From Longimicrobiaceae bacterium (GTDB taxonomy: Bacteria; Gemmatimonadota; Gemmatimonadetes; Longimicrobiales; Longimicrobiaceae): 57,185 nucleotides of DNA. Position 1 is the first letter of the stretch, and every line of letters begins with the position of its first letter. The notes below the pieces were generated by a model, which saw nothing but the letters and a program-made list of their open reading frames with translations, was not told the origin of the DNA and ran no database searches. The stretch lies in NCBI GenBank assembly GCA_030447645.1, contig JAUJOM010000026.1, positions 1-57,185 of the forward strand, given 5' to 3'. Shown here piece after piece: positions 1 through 8,694 of the stretch. Made by a program: the position numbers and the translations under genes.

Positions 1-77
1 GTGGCGCAGATCTCGGGATTCCCAATCTTTTTTGCCATGCCGTAGCCAGTTGACCCGCTCCCTATTCACCCCCGTGC

Positions 78-699
78 ATGCAACGATCAACCCAGCGGCT
101 TCTGCTCGCTCTCCTGACGGCCTGTGTACCGTTCCGCCGGAGTGCTTCCGCAGCCCACCCGAGCGAGCAAAACGTGGCTGGCGGCGTCCGATTCACCGGT
201 CAGGGTGGCGCGTTTGGCTTCTGGCATTATGTTCGTCTACGGGGTGTCACTGCCCGCAATACCAGCTCTGAACCCATCGAGCTGATCGTTTCAGGTACTG
301 TACGGCGGATTTGCGCGCGTATAGCAGCAGAGGGAATCTCGTATGGAGTTCGGTCCGGGTAGATATTGTCAAGCGGATGCGCTCGCGATCGAGTTGTCGC
401 CGGGTGGCTGATCTGTATTCCGGGACGTAAGTTTCGCACTTCTGCCGCCCTGGCTCTACCGCTTCACGGTGGTCCTCCTGGCTACAAGTGGGGAGCCACA
501 GACCTTCGAGGCGGAACTTGCCTTAGTAACCCCGGCTCCATCGAGCTGCAGCGGCGGGTCAGATCTCCGCGCTGCACTTGCCGCGTTCGCGTCTGTGGTT
601 GGGCATTTTGTCGGGATCTGGTGCCGTCACAGTCCTGCCTGCTGCCTCGTTCTACCTCTTGAACTGGGGTGCCCATCACGCCGCCAGGAGAAGGAGTGA
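78..699 (+). pseudogene. Secreted protein with BsuPI-like Ig domain, frame broken
   Basis: Starts with a signal peptide (RLLLALLTACVP). The start frame gives an Ig-type strand pattern with the phrase ARNTSSEPIELIV, close to WNRSAQPVQLI in the intact lipoprotein at 6236-6763. After about 300 the homology jumps frame: YCQADALAIELSPGG near 350-400, then FRDVSFALLPPWLYRF near 420-460, ending in frame with a stop at 697-699. Reassembled, it follows the same order as the 6236 protein (strand, VWSS, Cys, LSPGG, YRFT). The stop overlaps the next start as GTGA. The BsuPI/intracellular-proteinase-inhibitor fold assignment rests on pattern only; function is unknown, probably periplasmic or outer-membrane anchored. 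Confidence 0.5.
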
Positions 700-1121
700 T
701 CCTGTGTATACCTGTTCGCTGTGCAGCTATCGCCCTGGTTGTGCCCTTGCCGCCTGTCAACGGATGGCGGAGCCTGCTGGCAGAATTCCCGTGGAGTTCA
801 TCTTCGGCGTTTTTCACCCCCGCCGTCGAGCCTGCTTGTCGTGCAGCCTCAGGCCGAAAGAACGCGGGTTCGTGGTTCTTCCCGACCCCCGCCACCGTAC
901 AATGCCACGGCAGCCACGGAGGTGTCCGAGGGCACACTGCTGCTGTGTGTCACCGGCAGGGCTACGGGGGCGTGCCTCAGGATGTGGTTTCGGGCGTTTC
1001 ATACCTCGCAGATATTCAGGTTGCATCCTCCGCATACTCTCGCCTTCGGGTGATCCACGAGTGGAGGGATGCCAACTGGCCCGCTGAAACCGTGATTGAT
1101 ACCACATTTGCTCCGGAGTAG
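696..1121 (+). pseudogene. Small secreted hypothetical protein, frame broken
   Basis: GTG start with a strong ribosome binding site (aggagaagga) directly upstream, overlapping the previous stop. The N-terminus is a plausible signal peptide (VILCIPVRCAAIALVVPLP). A coding-like segment NATAATEVSEGTLLLCV near 890-960 lies in another frame, and the C-terminus (ADIQVASSAYSRLRVIHEW) returns to the first frame, so at least two indels are needed. Expected size is about 140 residues. No family recognised. Its position between two small secreted proteins in a tightly spaced series suggests co-transcription. Confidence 0.35.
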
Positions 1122-1125
1122 AACC

Positions 1126-1429
1126 ATGCTTGGTCGCTGCCTCACACGTGTGCTCTTTGGCTTCCTCTTTTTGCCGGCTGCAGCCTTGTTCCGGCCACCG
1201 CACCACGCGAAGGAGCGTGATGCGGAAGGCGTGGTCATCGCTCTCCTTCCCGATCAGCGCGCGTTGCTCAAGGCGACGTACCGGGCGGGGCCGTATCCGG
1301 ACACGTTCTATGTGAATCCTGGAGCAAAAGTCCTCGTTCGGGGAGCCCAGCGGCTCCGTGCGTCAAGGCGACAAGCAGGATATTCGAGTCGGAGATCGTC
1401 TGCGCGCATATTCACGGGAGTCGAGCTGA
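1126..1429 (+). pseudogene. Short secreted protein, DUF3221/CusF-like OB pattern, one frameshift
   Basis: ATG lies five bases after the previous stop. The N-terminus (MLGRCLTRVLFGFLFLPAA) is a signal sequence. The mature part reads EGVVIALLPDQRALLKATY, then PDTFYVNPGAKV. At about 1330 the frame must shift to continue GSVRQGDKQDIRVGDRLRAY and stop at 1427-1429. The alternation of short beta strands ending in 'I.VGDRLRAY' resembles small OB-fold lipoproteins of the DUF3221 or CusF type, where this motif closes the barrel. About 100 residues. Metal binding cannot be claimed; no Met/His pair is visible. Confidence 0.45.
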
Positions 1430-1753
1430 GATCTCTTTCCCCACAGTATCCGGCACGTGGTGGAGGTACATCGCTGAGTTCCACAGGGCTGGTTCATCCC
1501 CACTACGTCATGCTGCCCTGTCGTCTACGTAGTCCCGCAGGTGGTACCAGTCCATACTTTCTGTGCATTCTTCCCTTTGGGGGATTCTGGACGCGAACAC
1601 GGGCTCTACCAGACGACAATGCGATACCAGCTGATACTCTGCGACCGCGGCGCTACGGATCTTGTGCCCTTGCAATGTCTCGCGCTGACACCCGGCACTC
1701 TGTTGATCTTGCACACACATCCCGCTGGTGCGAACGTGGCTCGGGGGCTGCCC
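1430..1753 (+). other. No gene recognised
   Basis: Open frames cross this stretch on both strands, but none has a convincing start, signal or family pattern. A segment near 1620-1720 (RYQLILCDRGATDLVPLQ) is mildly protein-like and could be the remnant of another Ig-type lipoprotein in the series. Confidence 0.4.
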
Positions 1754-2949
1754 ATGGATGCTCCTCGGGACGGCAGTTGGGTGAGGTTCGGGTATGGCAG
1801 ACCCGTGTACGGGTGCGCACTGCTAATGTTGGTGGCGGGTTGCGGCGACATTCTGGAGCCCGAACGGAGCGCCAACCGAAGGGTCCAGACCGAGAGTGGG
1901 CTGGAGTTGCTGTGGCGGACCCTGGTACACCGGAACCCCTGGTACAGCGGCAAGCCCGCCGTGGAGGGAGATCGACTGTTCACCGGCATGGGTAACGCGG
2001 TGGTGGGCACGCTGGATGTCCGCATGGGCACCCGGGATCTGGGGGGACCCTGATTCGCGGAAATCTCGCCCGGCGGAGCAACATATCGTTGCGCAGGATG
2101 CGCAGTTTTTCTGGCCGACGCTGATGCGGTTTTCTCCTTGACGCGGAAAGCGGGGCAGTCAGGTGGCGCTTTGTACCGGATTCACCGGCGTACGCGGCCA
2201 AGAGCGCGGTGGATGAGCGCGCACCGTACATCGGCACGCGGAACCATCGGGTCTATGCGCCCAACAAGGAGAGTGGTCAGCCGATCTGGGAGCGTTGATG
2301 TCGGATCGATTGGGGAGTCACCGCCTTTCCCAACATGGGGGTGATCACGGGCCTGTTCGTGGCCGGAGACCGCGTGTTCGCAACCGCAGACCGCGGAATT
2401 GAGGGGGTTCCGTACCGGCCCGTGGGAGTCATCGTGGCGCTGGGACCGCACCACGGGCCGGGAACTCTGGCGCTATGTGAGCGATGATATACGCGCCGAT
2501 CTACGGTGCCCTGACGGTTGTCGGAGATCTGGTGATCGCGGGGGAATCGAGCCGGAACTCTTTTCGCCCTGGACGCCAGCACCGGCCGTGAAGTGTGGCG
2601 TTTCCAGGGGCAGAGGGGGTGGGGGATGGATCATCCTCCCGTCGTCCGGGGCGACACGGTCTACATGGGATCCGACGACCACCACGTTTACGCGGCGGAT
2701 CTCCTGCTCGGCCGCATCCTCTGGAAGACCACCACTGGCAATGCGAGCGTGACCGATCTCATTGCGTGCGGAGACCTGCTAATTAGAAAGAATCTCCCGC
2801 TGTTGATTTTCGACCGCACATCCGGGAGGTTCTTCGGCGCCTTCGCCCTAACCAGTGGGCCGGTGTCGTCCAGCCCGATGTCTGTTGGGAACACCCTGTT
2901 CGTCATGGCCAACCGCGCGACCTACGCGTACCGCTGCCCATCAAGCTAG
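1754..2949 (+). pseudogene. PQQ-repeat (BamB-like) beta-propeller lipoprotein, several frameshifts
   Basis: Lipobox LMLVAGC follows the start (ATG 1754, or GTG 1781, which gives a shorter, more usual n-region). Repeated PQQ_2-type blades occur in different frames: LLWRTLVHRNPWYSG, then ESGAVRWRF near 2150, GQPIWER near 2280, TTGRELWRYVSDD near 2460, STGREVWRFQ near 2580, and LLGRILWKTTTG near 2710. Each blade has the 'TG..W' signature. At 2561-2564 the tttt run is one base short; restoring a T reconnects GDLVIAGESSRNS with FALDASTG. Expected about 395 residues, lipid-anchored. Not a quinoprotein dehydrogenase: no catalytic Asp or disulfide motif is seen. Role probably structural or binding. 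Confidence 0.7.
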
Positions 2950-3001
2950 CGAACAACAGCTTGCTTCGACGCTCTCCACCCGCTTACCCAGGTACTGCAC
3001 C

Positions 3002-3429
3002 ATGAAAACCACCTCGCTTCTACTGTTGCTGCTCGCGACGTATGCAGCACCGCTGATGGGCCAAGCACCGCAGGAGTCCCCGACGGGTCCCGGCGCAGGA
3101 CCGCAGCTTTCTCCATCGATCTGGACAGGTGCGCACCGGCAGCCGGGTGGATGGATCGGTGACACCCCGGCGGACACCACCGGCAGGGGGGAGGTACCCA
3201 GCGCCTCAATGGCTCCGTACCGCACCCTCCCTCTGAATGTCGAACGTCGTGGCCGGGATCGCTGGTGCGGAGCTGGTTGGGGCTCGGGGCGCTCGCGGGA
3301 TCCGTGTTCGCTGGCGCATCGACCTTGTGGACTGATTCTCTCGCACCTCTTGCAATCGGGATTGTCATGACTCCGTTCGCAGCAATGACAGGTGCGGTCA
3401 TTGGCGCCCTGATCGGCTGCCCCGCGTAG
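3002..3429 (+). pseudogene. Small secreted/membrane protein, one frameshift
   Basis: ATG 3002 opens a clear signal peptide (KTTSLLLLLLATYAAPLMG). A Pro/Gly-rich linker follows to about 3190. The frame then has to change for the C-terminus LGLGALAGSVFAGAS and TPFAAMTGAVIGALIGCPA, two Gly/Ala-rich hydrophobic helices ending in a stop at 3427-3429. This glycine-zipper pattern suggests membrane insertion. About 140 residues, no family recognised. It lies 52 nt after the propeller gene and 11 nt before the triple-repeat lipoprotein, consistent with one transcript. Confidence 0.55.
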
Positions 3430-3440
3430 GCCACGAGCTG

Positions 3441-4901
3441 ATGCGGGGCCGCCAACTTCCGGGTATCCTCCTTTCCCTGGTGGTCCTCGCCGCGTGCTCG
3501 CCGCGCGCAGCCGAGCCGCTTGTGGATGATCCCTTTCGCTTCCCGGAGTACGTCGATCCGCCCCTTCCGCGCGACACCCTCGCGCCGGTTCGCGACGTCA
3601 CTCCGTTGGACACAATTCCTCCGCGCATCCCACCCGAGCAGGCACACGTCACGGCTGGGGTGCAAATCCTGCCGCATGTGCCATCCATTCTGCACGCCGG
3701 GGCCAGTGTGCAGGATGCGCGGGGCCGCCTCGCCTCCGCGGGCACCTTTTGTCTGCTGGGGCTTCGCATGCACCGCCCCACGAATCCCCGCCCCGTGTGG
3801 ACTTCCGTGGGCCGGGGGGAGGTATGCGCCACGGGGCGTGACCTGGGAGTGGTAACGTCCGGCGGCTTCCCCGCGGACCCCCGGAACCCGCAGCGATTCC
3901 CGGTGGTGGACATGCTGGGCGACTCGCTCCCCACCGGCCGCTACCGCTTCACGGCCCTGGTACGGCTGGGCAGGGATACACTGGAGCTGGATGCGGGGCA
4001 GGCGCACCTCAGCCGGGATACACTCCCTCCGCTGGACGGCCCCGAAGCCCTGGCCCAGCTTGGCTACCGCGCCGACACCCGGGTGGAAGACGGCAGCCTG
4101 CCACAGCTCCGCACCCGAGTGGCCGTCACCAATGCGGGCTCCCGCCGGGTGAAGGTCTCCCCCAGCGGGTGCGGGACCCGGCTCCGCGCGTACCGCACCC
4201 CCGAACCAACCGGGCGTCCGGTGTGGGACTCGGCGCGGAAGGCGGGAGCCTGCCTGCTGATGCTGGAACTGTATGTTCTGGAACCGGGCGAAACCGACGA
4301 GCGGTTCGGGCGCAGGCTGCCGCTTCTGGAGTTCCTGGGCGATTCCCTTCCAGATGGGCGGTACCACTTCACGGCGAGTGTGGCCTGGTTTCAGCCCCCG
4401 TCACCGGAAAGGGGAAATTCGCGCGAAGATACCGTCCACCTCCCCGCGGGAGACGCCGAACTGGCCCGCCCACGAGGTCCCCTGCCGTCCCGCCAGACGG
4501 TAGGCCCGTGGACGGTGAGCGCGGGCACACGGGTGATCTCCACGGAGCCGCACAGGCTCCTTTTTACCCTGGCGTTGACCAACACAGGCCGGGAGCCCGC
4601 ACTCTTTCCGGGGAGCACATCGCCTCCCTGTGCAGCCCTGGAGGTGTACCGCACCCTCATCAAGCAAGATGACCCGTACCGGGACAGCAGGCGGAAACTG
4701 GAAGGGGCACGGGTGTGGAGTCCCCGGGGCTGCGTGCTCCGCCTGGAACCCGTTCGGCTCCGCCCCGGCGAGTCGCACACGTACGGAGCCCGAATCGCCG
4801 CGCGCACCATCCTGGGAGACAGTCTGCCACAGGGGCGCTACCATTTTCTGACCTCCTTTTCGGTGCCGGGACCGGATCGGCAACTCGAACGGTGGTTCTG
4901 A
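3441..4901 (+). CDS. Lipoprotein with three BsuPI-like Ig repeats
   Basis: 486 residues with lipobox LVVLAAC near residue 19. Three homologous units follow (roughly 70-185, 205-335 and 350-480). Each has an aliphatic strand pattern, a Cys in the first half, 'TGRPVW'-type turns and a closing signature GDSLP.GRY.F (GDSLPTGRYRF, GDSLPDGRYHF, GDSLPQGRYHF). This signature marks the BsuPI/intracellular-proteinase-inhibitor-like Ig fold. The single-domain proteins at 78 and 6236 look like relatives, so the locus has grown by domain duplication. The last residues (RQLERWF) lack the final strand of the other units; a frameshift at about 4885 could hide a true end ending RTVVLNAA. No enzymatic motif; probably a periplasmic binding or inhibitor protein. 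Confidence 0.7.
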   Translation: MRGRQLPGILLSLVVLAACSPRAAEPLVDDPFRFPEYVDPPLPRDTLAPVRDVTPLDTIPPRIPPEQAHVTAGVQILPHVPSILHAGASVQDARGRLASAGTFCLLGLRMHRPTNPRPVWTSVGRGEVCATGRDLGVVTSGGFPADPRNPQRFPVVDMLGDSLPTGRYRFTALVRLGRDTLELDAGQAHLSRDTLPPLDGPEALAQLGYRADTRVEDGSLPQLRTRVAVTNAGSRRVKVSPSGCGTRLRAYRTPEPTGRPVWDSARKAGACLLMLELYVLEPGETDERFGRRLPLLEFLGDSLPDGRYHFTASVAWFQPPSPERGNSREDTVHLPAGDAELARPRGPLPSRQTVGPWTVSAGTRVISTEPHRLLFTLALTNTGREPALFPGSTSPPCAALEVYRTLIKQDDPYRDSRRKLEGARVWSPRGCVLRLEPVRLRPGESHTYGARIAARTILGDSLPQGRYHFLTSFSVPGPDRQLERWF

Positions 4902-5040
4902 ATGCGGCGCGCTGCCCGCATCAAATAGCCGTGTTCTACGTCCTGTCCGGTCTGGGCGCGATTGCCCCTCGGCGCGCGTTACCTCCTGCGCGCGCTTTTC
5001 CACGTTCAGCTTTGAGTCCTCTGCCCTTCGGGCACTGCTC

Positions 5041-5436
5041 ATGCTCGGGGTCTTGATCTGGGTGGAGCACCTTCGGCAAACCTGGAATCCGCTGAACTGG
5101 GGTGGAGCGGTAGACGCTGCGGAAGCTGGCCGAAGCTCACACTATTCACCGCCGTCTCCTTGGCTCGCGCTGGTCGTTTGGGTGCTCGGGTTCATGCTTG
5201 CCGGCCGTCTCCCGCTGCTCGCTGCGATCCTCCCTCTCGGGTGGACGCTATTTTATCGCTGGTTTCTCACCGGCCTGCTCCGCTGGCGTGCCCCCGCGGA
5301 TTTTTATCTGGAGGATGACCCGTATGGCATGTGGCTCTTCATCCGCATGTTCGTGCTCACCGCCTGCCTTGTGGTATACGCCCTGCTCTTCTCGACACGC
5401 TCCACCCATTCCGCCTTCACCACACGCTGCGCCTAA
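5041..5436 (+). CDS. Small integral membrane protein, unknown function
   Basis: Three hydrophobic segments: the start of the ORF, residues about 40-65 (WLALVVWVLGFMLAG, then LLAAILPLGW) and 95-115 (IRMFVLTACLVVYALLF). Short cytoplasmic loops are rich in Arg. The reading frame stays open upstream of this ATG for at least 120 nt (FESSALRALL precedes the Met), so the true start may lie upstream or be masked by an indel. No family recognised. Confidence 0.45.
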   Translation: MLGVLIWVEHLRQTWNPLNWGGAVDAAEAGRSSHYSPPSPWLALVVWVLGFMLAGRLPLLAAILPLGWTLFYRWFLTGLLRWRAPADFYLEDDPYGMWLFIRMFVLTACLVVYALLFSTRSTHSAFTTRCA

Positions 5437-5531
5437 GCACCGGGATGCTCCGCCGCCTGTGCCTGCGCTGACCTTGTCATGGCTCCTGCCAGGGGAGTTG
5501 ATTTTGCGTGCGCTGTCACCGCATTTGCAGT

Positions 5532-5580
5532 CCCTCTCCTGCTTGCGGGAGAGGGGTGGCGCGCAGCGCCGGGGTGAGGG
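5532..5580 (+). repeat. REP-like palindromic element, copy 1
   Basis: Two adjacent hairpins: cctctcc...ggagagg, then ggcgc/gcgcc, followed by ggtgaggg. Nearly the same sequence occurs inverted at 23384-23431, and a variant in this orientation is at 23480-23532. It lies between two genes, as REP elements usually do. Confidence 0.7.
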
Positions 5581-5607
5581 AAGGTCAGCAAGAGCATGCG
5601 AGGCGAC

Positions 5608-6018
5608 ATGACACGCGAACAGCAGGTGCTGGTCGACGAGCTGGAGCACGAGATCGATGCGAACCTCGCGCGCCACAGCGGCCGGTGCGACGAACCCTGC
5701 CACTTTTCGCTCGTGGTACCCTCTCTCCAGATGACCATTCGCATGCGCCGGATCCTCGCGCAGCGGTATGAGAATGCCGGCTGGAGCCGGGTCTGGTTCG
5801 AGGAGGTCAGCAGTGACGAACTCGGGTTCGTCCTGGAGCCATCCACCCGGCAGAGCCAGGTTCGGCTTACCGGAAGCTGGTTCGGGCGGAGCGGTCCCCC
5901 ACCCCCTCCACCCCCGCGGTGGCATCAATGGATCCATCAGGTCGTTCCCCTTGTCCTGATGATTGCCGTTGCTGTCTTATGGCTGGTGGCGTGGTCGTAC
6001 ATCGGGGAGATCCCATGA
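5608..6018 (+). CDS. Hypothetical protein with C-terminal membrane anchor
   Basis: The ATG at 5608 has gagg five bases upstream and is preferred to 5596. About 136 residues: a soluble N-terminal part with an alpha/beta look (LQMTIRMRRILAQRYENAGW), a Pro run near residue 100 (PPPPPPP), then one hydrophobic helix at the C-terminus (VPLVLMIAVAVLWLVAW). A tail-anchored cytoplasmic protein is likely. The stop overlaps the next ATG by four bases (ATGA), indicating translational coupling with the antitoxin-like gene. Family unknown. Confidence 0.6.
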   Translation: MTREQQVLVDELEHEIDANLARHSGRCDEPCHFSLVVPSLQMTIRMRRILAQRYENAGWSRVWFEEVSSDELGFVLEPSTRQSQVRLTGSWFGRSGPPPPPPPRWHQWIHQVVPLVLMIAVAVLWLVAWSYIGEIP

Positions 6019-6245
6019 GCATAGTTGAAGTCAAACTGCCGGATTCGCTGTACCGCCAGATTCGAATCCTGGCCGAGCGCGACGGGATCTCGGTGGACCA
6101 GTTCCTCGCCACGGCGGCGGCCGAAAAGCTTTCGGCGCTGCTCACTACCGACTACCGGGCCGAGCGGGCTGGTACGAGAGAAGAGTTCCTGCGCCTGCTC
6201 GACAAGGTGCCTGACGTGGAGCCGGAGGAGTACGATTGGCTTTGA
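6015..6245 (+). CDS. HicB/CopG-type antitoxin-like protein (orphan)
   Basis: 76 residues beginning MSIVEVKLPDSLYRQI, followed by LAERDGISVDQFLATAAAEK. This is a ribbon-helix-helix pattern (strand, helix, turn GISVDQF, helix) of the type annotated as HicB-family or CopG antitoxin. The acidic C-terminus (VPDVEPEEYDWL) would be the toxin-facing tail. No toxin gene is adjacent: upstream is a tail-anchored protein and downstream a lipoprotein, so it is an orphan and may simply be a DNA-binding regulator. The start is fixed by the ATGA overlap with the previous gene. Confidence 0.65.
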   Translation: MSIVEVKLPDSLYRQIRILAERDGISVDQFLATAAAEKLSALLTTDYRAERAGTREEFLRLLDKVPDVEPEEYDWL

Positions 6246-6763
6246 GCGCGACGACCCGGCCCGCCGCGGGCCTGGTGCTACTTGTAATCCTGGGGACCGC
6301 TTGCTCCGGGGCGGAGGGGGAGCCCCGGTCCTCGTGGGGGCAAGGACCCTGGATGGGAGCGCCCGATGGCGTGGTGTACCGAGGTCACGTCCGCGTACTC
6401 GGGACCGATCCCGACAGCGTCCAAGTGTCGACCAGCCTGTGGAACCGGAGCGCACAGCCGGTGCAACTGATCACCGGGGTATGTGCGGCGTGGGTCCGAG
6501 TGTACCGGAGCCCGAAGCGTTCGGGCCGTCCGGTGTGGGATTCGCGGTGGCGGCGCGGCGGGAATTGCGAGGCGATCGGCATCCTATCCGATCTTGCGTC
6601 CGGCGAATCTATAGCCGCGGATACGGAGGCATTCGTGCTGTCAATCCCGGTGTCCGAGCTGGTAGGCCTCTTCCCGTTCCCGCGACGTTATTACTTTACG
6701 ATCACGCCCGATGTAGCAGGTGCTCCTGACCTTCCGGCAGGGGACGTGCGGCTCGGATGGTAA
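6236..6763 (+). CDS. Lipoprotein with single BsuPI-like Ig domain
   Basis: TTG start overlapping the antitoxin gene by 10 nt. Lipobox LLVILGTAC lies near residue 22. The mature domain shows WNRSAQPVQLITG, the turn SGRPVWDSRW, a Cys-containing strand (GGNCEAIG), LASGES and a terminal FPRRYYFTITPDV strand. This order matches the repeats of the 3441 lipoprotein and the broken 78-699 gene. 175 residues. No catalytic residues; inferred periplasmic face of the inner membrane or outer-membrane lipoprotein. The stop overlaps the next ATG (ATGGTAA). Confidence 0.65.
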   Translation: MALSATTRPAAGLVLLVILGTACSGAEGEPRSSWGQGPWMGAPDGVVYRGHVRVLGTDPDSVQVSTSLWNRSAQPVQLITGVCAAWVRVYRSPKRSGRPVWDSRWRRGGNCEAIGILSDLASGESIAADTEAFVLSIPVSELVGLFPFPRRYYFTITPDVAGAPDLPAGDVRLGW

Positions 6764-7527
6764 AGAACTACGTGCTGTTGCTCGTAGGCCTGCTCGGCCT
6801 CGCTGCGTGCAGGGGACGAGAGCAAGAGTGCATTGGTACGGGTGGCCCCTCTGTGCTCGTGGAGGTGCGCGGCCCCGATGGGAGCCCGGCGGCAATTGGC
6901 ACCAAGGTGGTGATCCGGGATGGCACCTTCGTAGACTCCGGTGGTGCGTGGGATGAACTTCGTGTCGGGGCGGGCGAGCGCCGCCCGGGCCGATACCAGG
7001 TGGAGGTGTCCAAGCCCGGCTATGAGCGCGTGGTCCTCCGGGACGTCATGGCTCCCGGCGATACGGTGTGCAATTACGCGGAGCCGACGGACATCCGGGC
7101 GATTTCGCTCAAGCTGCTGCCCGACGCGCCTCCGGTGCTCTCGATCGTGGTGCTACCCGACGTCGTTGTGGGGCTGGGCCCCGGCAATACGACCCAATTC
7201 CGCGTGGTAGTGGACGCCGCACCCGGAGTTTCTCGAGCGGTACGCTGGTCTTCGAGCGACACCACGATTGCAACGGTGTCACCCTCCGGACTGGTTACGG
7301 CTGGCTGTCTGCCTGCATCCAGGGACGTGGTCATCACCGCAGTCTCGGTGGCCGACCCGCAAATCCGGGCAGAAGGCTCCGTGTGGGTCGAATCGCCTAC
7401 TTCACTGCCCCCGCCTGAGTCGCTCATTGGGCCAGGGGCGGAAGAGGCGCGGGCCAGACAACGGGAATGCCCGCGCGCGTGCTCGGCACCAACCCACCGG
7501 CACAATAAAATAAAAAGCGGCGCGTGA
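6757..7527 (+). CDS. Lipoprotein with Big_2 (Ig-like) domain
   Basis: 256 residues. Lipobox LLGLAAC near residue 18. An N-terminal carboxypeptidase-regulatory-like beta domain (VLVEVRGPDGSPAAIGTK, then GRYQVEVSKPGYERV) is followed at about residues 135-220 by a bacterial Ig-like group 2 domain: VVLPDVVVGLGPG, VRWSSSDTTIATVSPSG, then a closing SVADPQIRAEGSVWV. Such domains occur in surface or outer-membrane proteins and serve structural or binding roles. The stop codon falls within the stem of the downstream hairpin, so the gene ends in its own terminator. Last gene of the + strand lipoprotein series. Confidence 0.7.
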   Translation: MVKNYVLLLVGLLGLAACRGREQECIGTGGPSVLVEVRGPDGSPAAIGTKVVIRDGTFVDSGGAWDELRVGAGERRPGRYQVEVSKPGYERVVLRDVMAPGDTVCNYAEPTDIRAISLKLLPDAPPVLSIVVLPDVVVGLGPGNTTQFRVVVDAAPGVSRAVRWSSSDTTIATVSPSGLVTAGCLPASRDVVITAVSVADPQIRAEGSVWVESPTSLPPPESLIGPGAEEARARQRECPRACSAPTHRHNKIKSGA

Positions 7528-7547
7528 CCCAAGGTCACGCGCCGCTT
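7515..7547. terminator. Bidirectional terminator hairpin
   Basis: Perfect 14-bp inverted repeat (aagcggcgcgtgac / gtcacgcgccgctt) with a 5-nt loop ccaag. It sits between the convergent Big_2 lipoprotein gene and htpX and is preceded by an A-rich run (aataaaataaaaa), which becomes a U-run for the minus-strand transcript. Confidence 0.85.
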
Positions 7548-7566
7548 CGCTTTCGCCACCCTGTAC

Positions 7567-8396
7567 TTACGCAGCCAGCAGCTTCAGCGCGGCAACACGG
7601 TCCGCAGTGGGCGGGTGCGTCGAAAACAGCTTGCTGATCCCACCGCCGTGCGCCGCCAGCGGGTTGACCTGCGCGAGCGGCGCCACGGAGGGGGATACTC
7701 CATCGGGATGCGGTGCGCCCCGCCTCCAGCTTCAGGAGCGCGTTCGCCAGCGACAGCGGGCGGCCGCAGATCTGGGCACCTACAGCGTCGGCTTTGAACT
7801 CCCGCTGCCGCGATATTGCCATCTGGATGACCATCGCCGCTATGGGACCAGGATCATCGCGGCGATCGCCGCGATAGGGTTTCCTCCTCTTCGTTGTCCC
7901 GGCCACCGAAGAAGACAGCAAAGTATGCCAGGTTGGAGATCGCGCCGGCCATGGTGGCGGTAAAGGTTTGCAGCAGCATGTCGCGGTTCTTGATGTGCGC
8001 CAGCTCGTGGGCGATCACGCCCTCGAGTTCATCGGGCGAGATCAGCCGCATGATCCCTTCCGTGACACACACCACCGCGTTTTCCGGGTTGCGCCCGGTC
8101 GCGAATGCGTTGGGCTGCGCGTGCGGGGCGATCGCCACGGTGGGCATGGGGAGATCGGCGCGCTGACGCAGGCGGTCCACCATCTCGTAAAGCTGCGGCG
8201 CTTCCGCGGCGGTCACCACCTGGGCACCATACGCCCGCAGCACCATCTTGCTCGAAAACCAGTACATTCCGAAGTTCATCACACCGGCCATGAGCAGGAA
8301 GGTGATCATCCCGCCCTGCCCGGCGAAGCTGGCCCCCAGCACCCCGAAGAGCGCCGTCATGCCAGCCATCAACGCGAATACTTTCAGGTTGTTCAT
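7567..8396 (-). pseudogene. htpX: Protease HtpX (M48), two frameshifts
   Basis: Membrane-bound zinc metalloprotease that degrades misfolded membrane proteins. ATG 8396 has gaggga upstream. The N-terminus MNNLKVFALMAGMTALFG and two early helices, the zinc motif HELAH ([14 protein letters not shown]), and the third-ligand region [15 protein letters not shown] are all present. The frame breaks near 7870 and again near 7700; the third segment ends [15 protein letters not shown] and ALKLLAA with TAA at 7567-7569, the classic HtpX end. All catalytic residues survive in the three pieces, so the breaks look like sequencing indels. Single gene, terminated by the hairpin at 7515-7547. Confidence 0.85.
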
Positions 8397-8660
8397 CGTA
8401 TGTTCCCTCAACAGGTGTCTGTACGTGCGAAGGGCGAGCCTTCGCGGGACCGAGGCACCATGCCCGGCCCTTGCGAAGGTCTCGCCCGTCTTGATCAGAC
8501 TTGCCGAACCGTGCGCCCCGCAGGGCGCAGTCTTGACGATTCGGCAGCGTGGGTTTGGACCCACGGAGCTACTCCCCTTCCTTGGCCTCAAATATTGCAA
8601 GACGCATGCAAGCGCGTCAAGACAGATACCCCCATGTGGTAGCGAGGTTCAGCGCATGAT
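8397..8660. other. Intergenic region between divergent htpX and sensor kinase
   Basis: No gene seen. Contains short inverted repeats such as gcgaagg...ccttcgc (about 8429-8446) and tgggtttggaccca (about 8549-8562), and probably the htpX promoter. No CIRCE element or obvious heat-shock operator was found. Confidence 0.5.
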
Positions 8661-8689
8661 TTGGTATGGGCATCCATGCTCGTTATCAT
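8661..8689 (+). promoter_or_regulatory. Sigma70-like promoter, probably leaderless
   Basis: TTGGTA (8661-8666), a 17-nt spacer, then TATCAT (8684-8689). The kinase ATG is at 8695, about where transcription would start, so the mRNA may be leaderless. No Shine-Dalgarno sequence lies between. Confidence 0.5.
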
Positions 8690-8694
8690 AGGAT

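Noticed and set aside
1754..2949. PQQ-dependent alcohol dehydrogenase
   Set aside because: The blades have only the repeat signature; catalytic residues, the Cys-Cys ring and cofactor contacts are missing, and the length suits a BamB-type lipoprotein.
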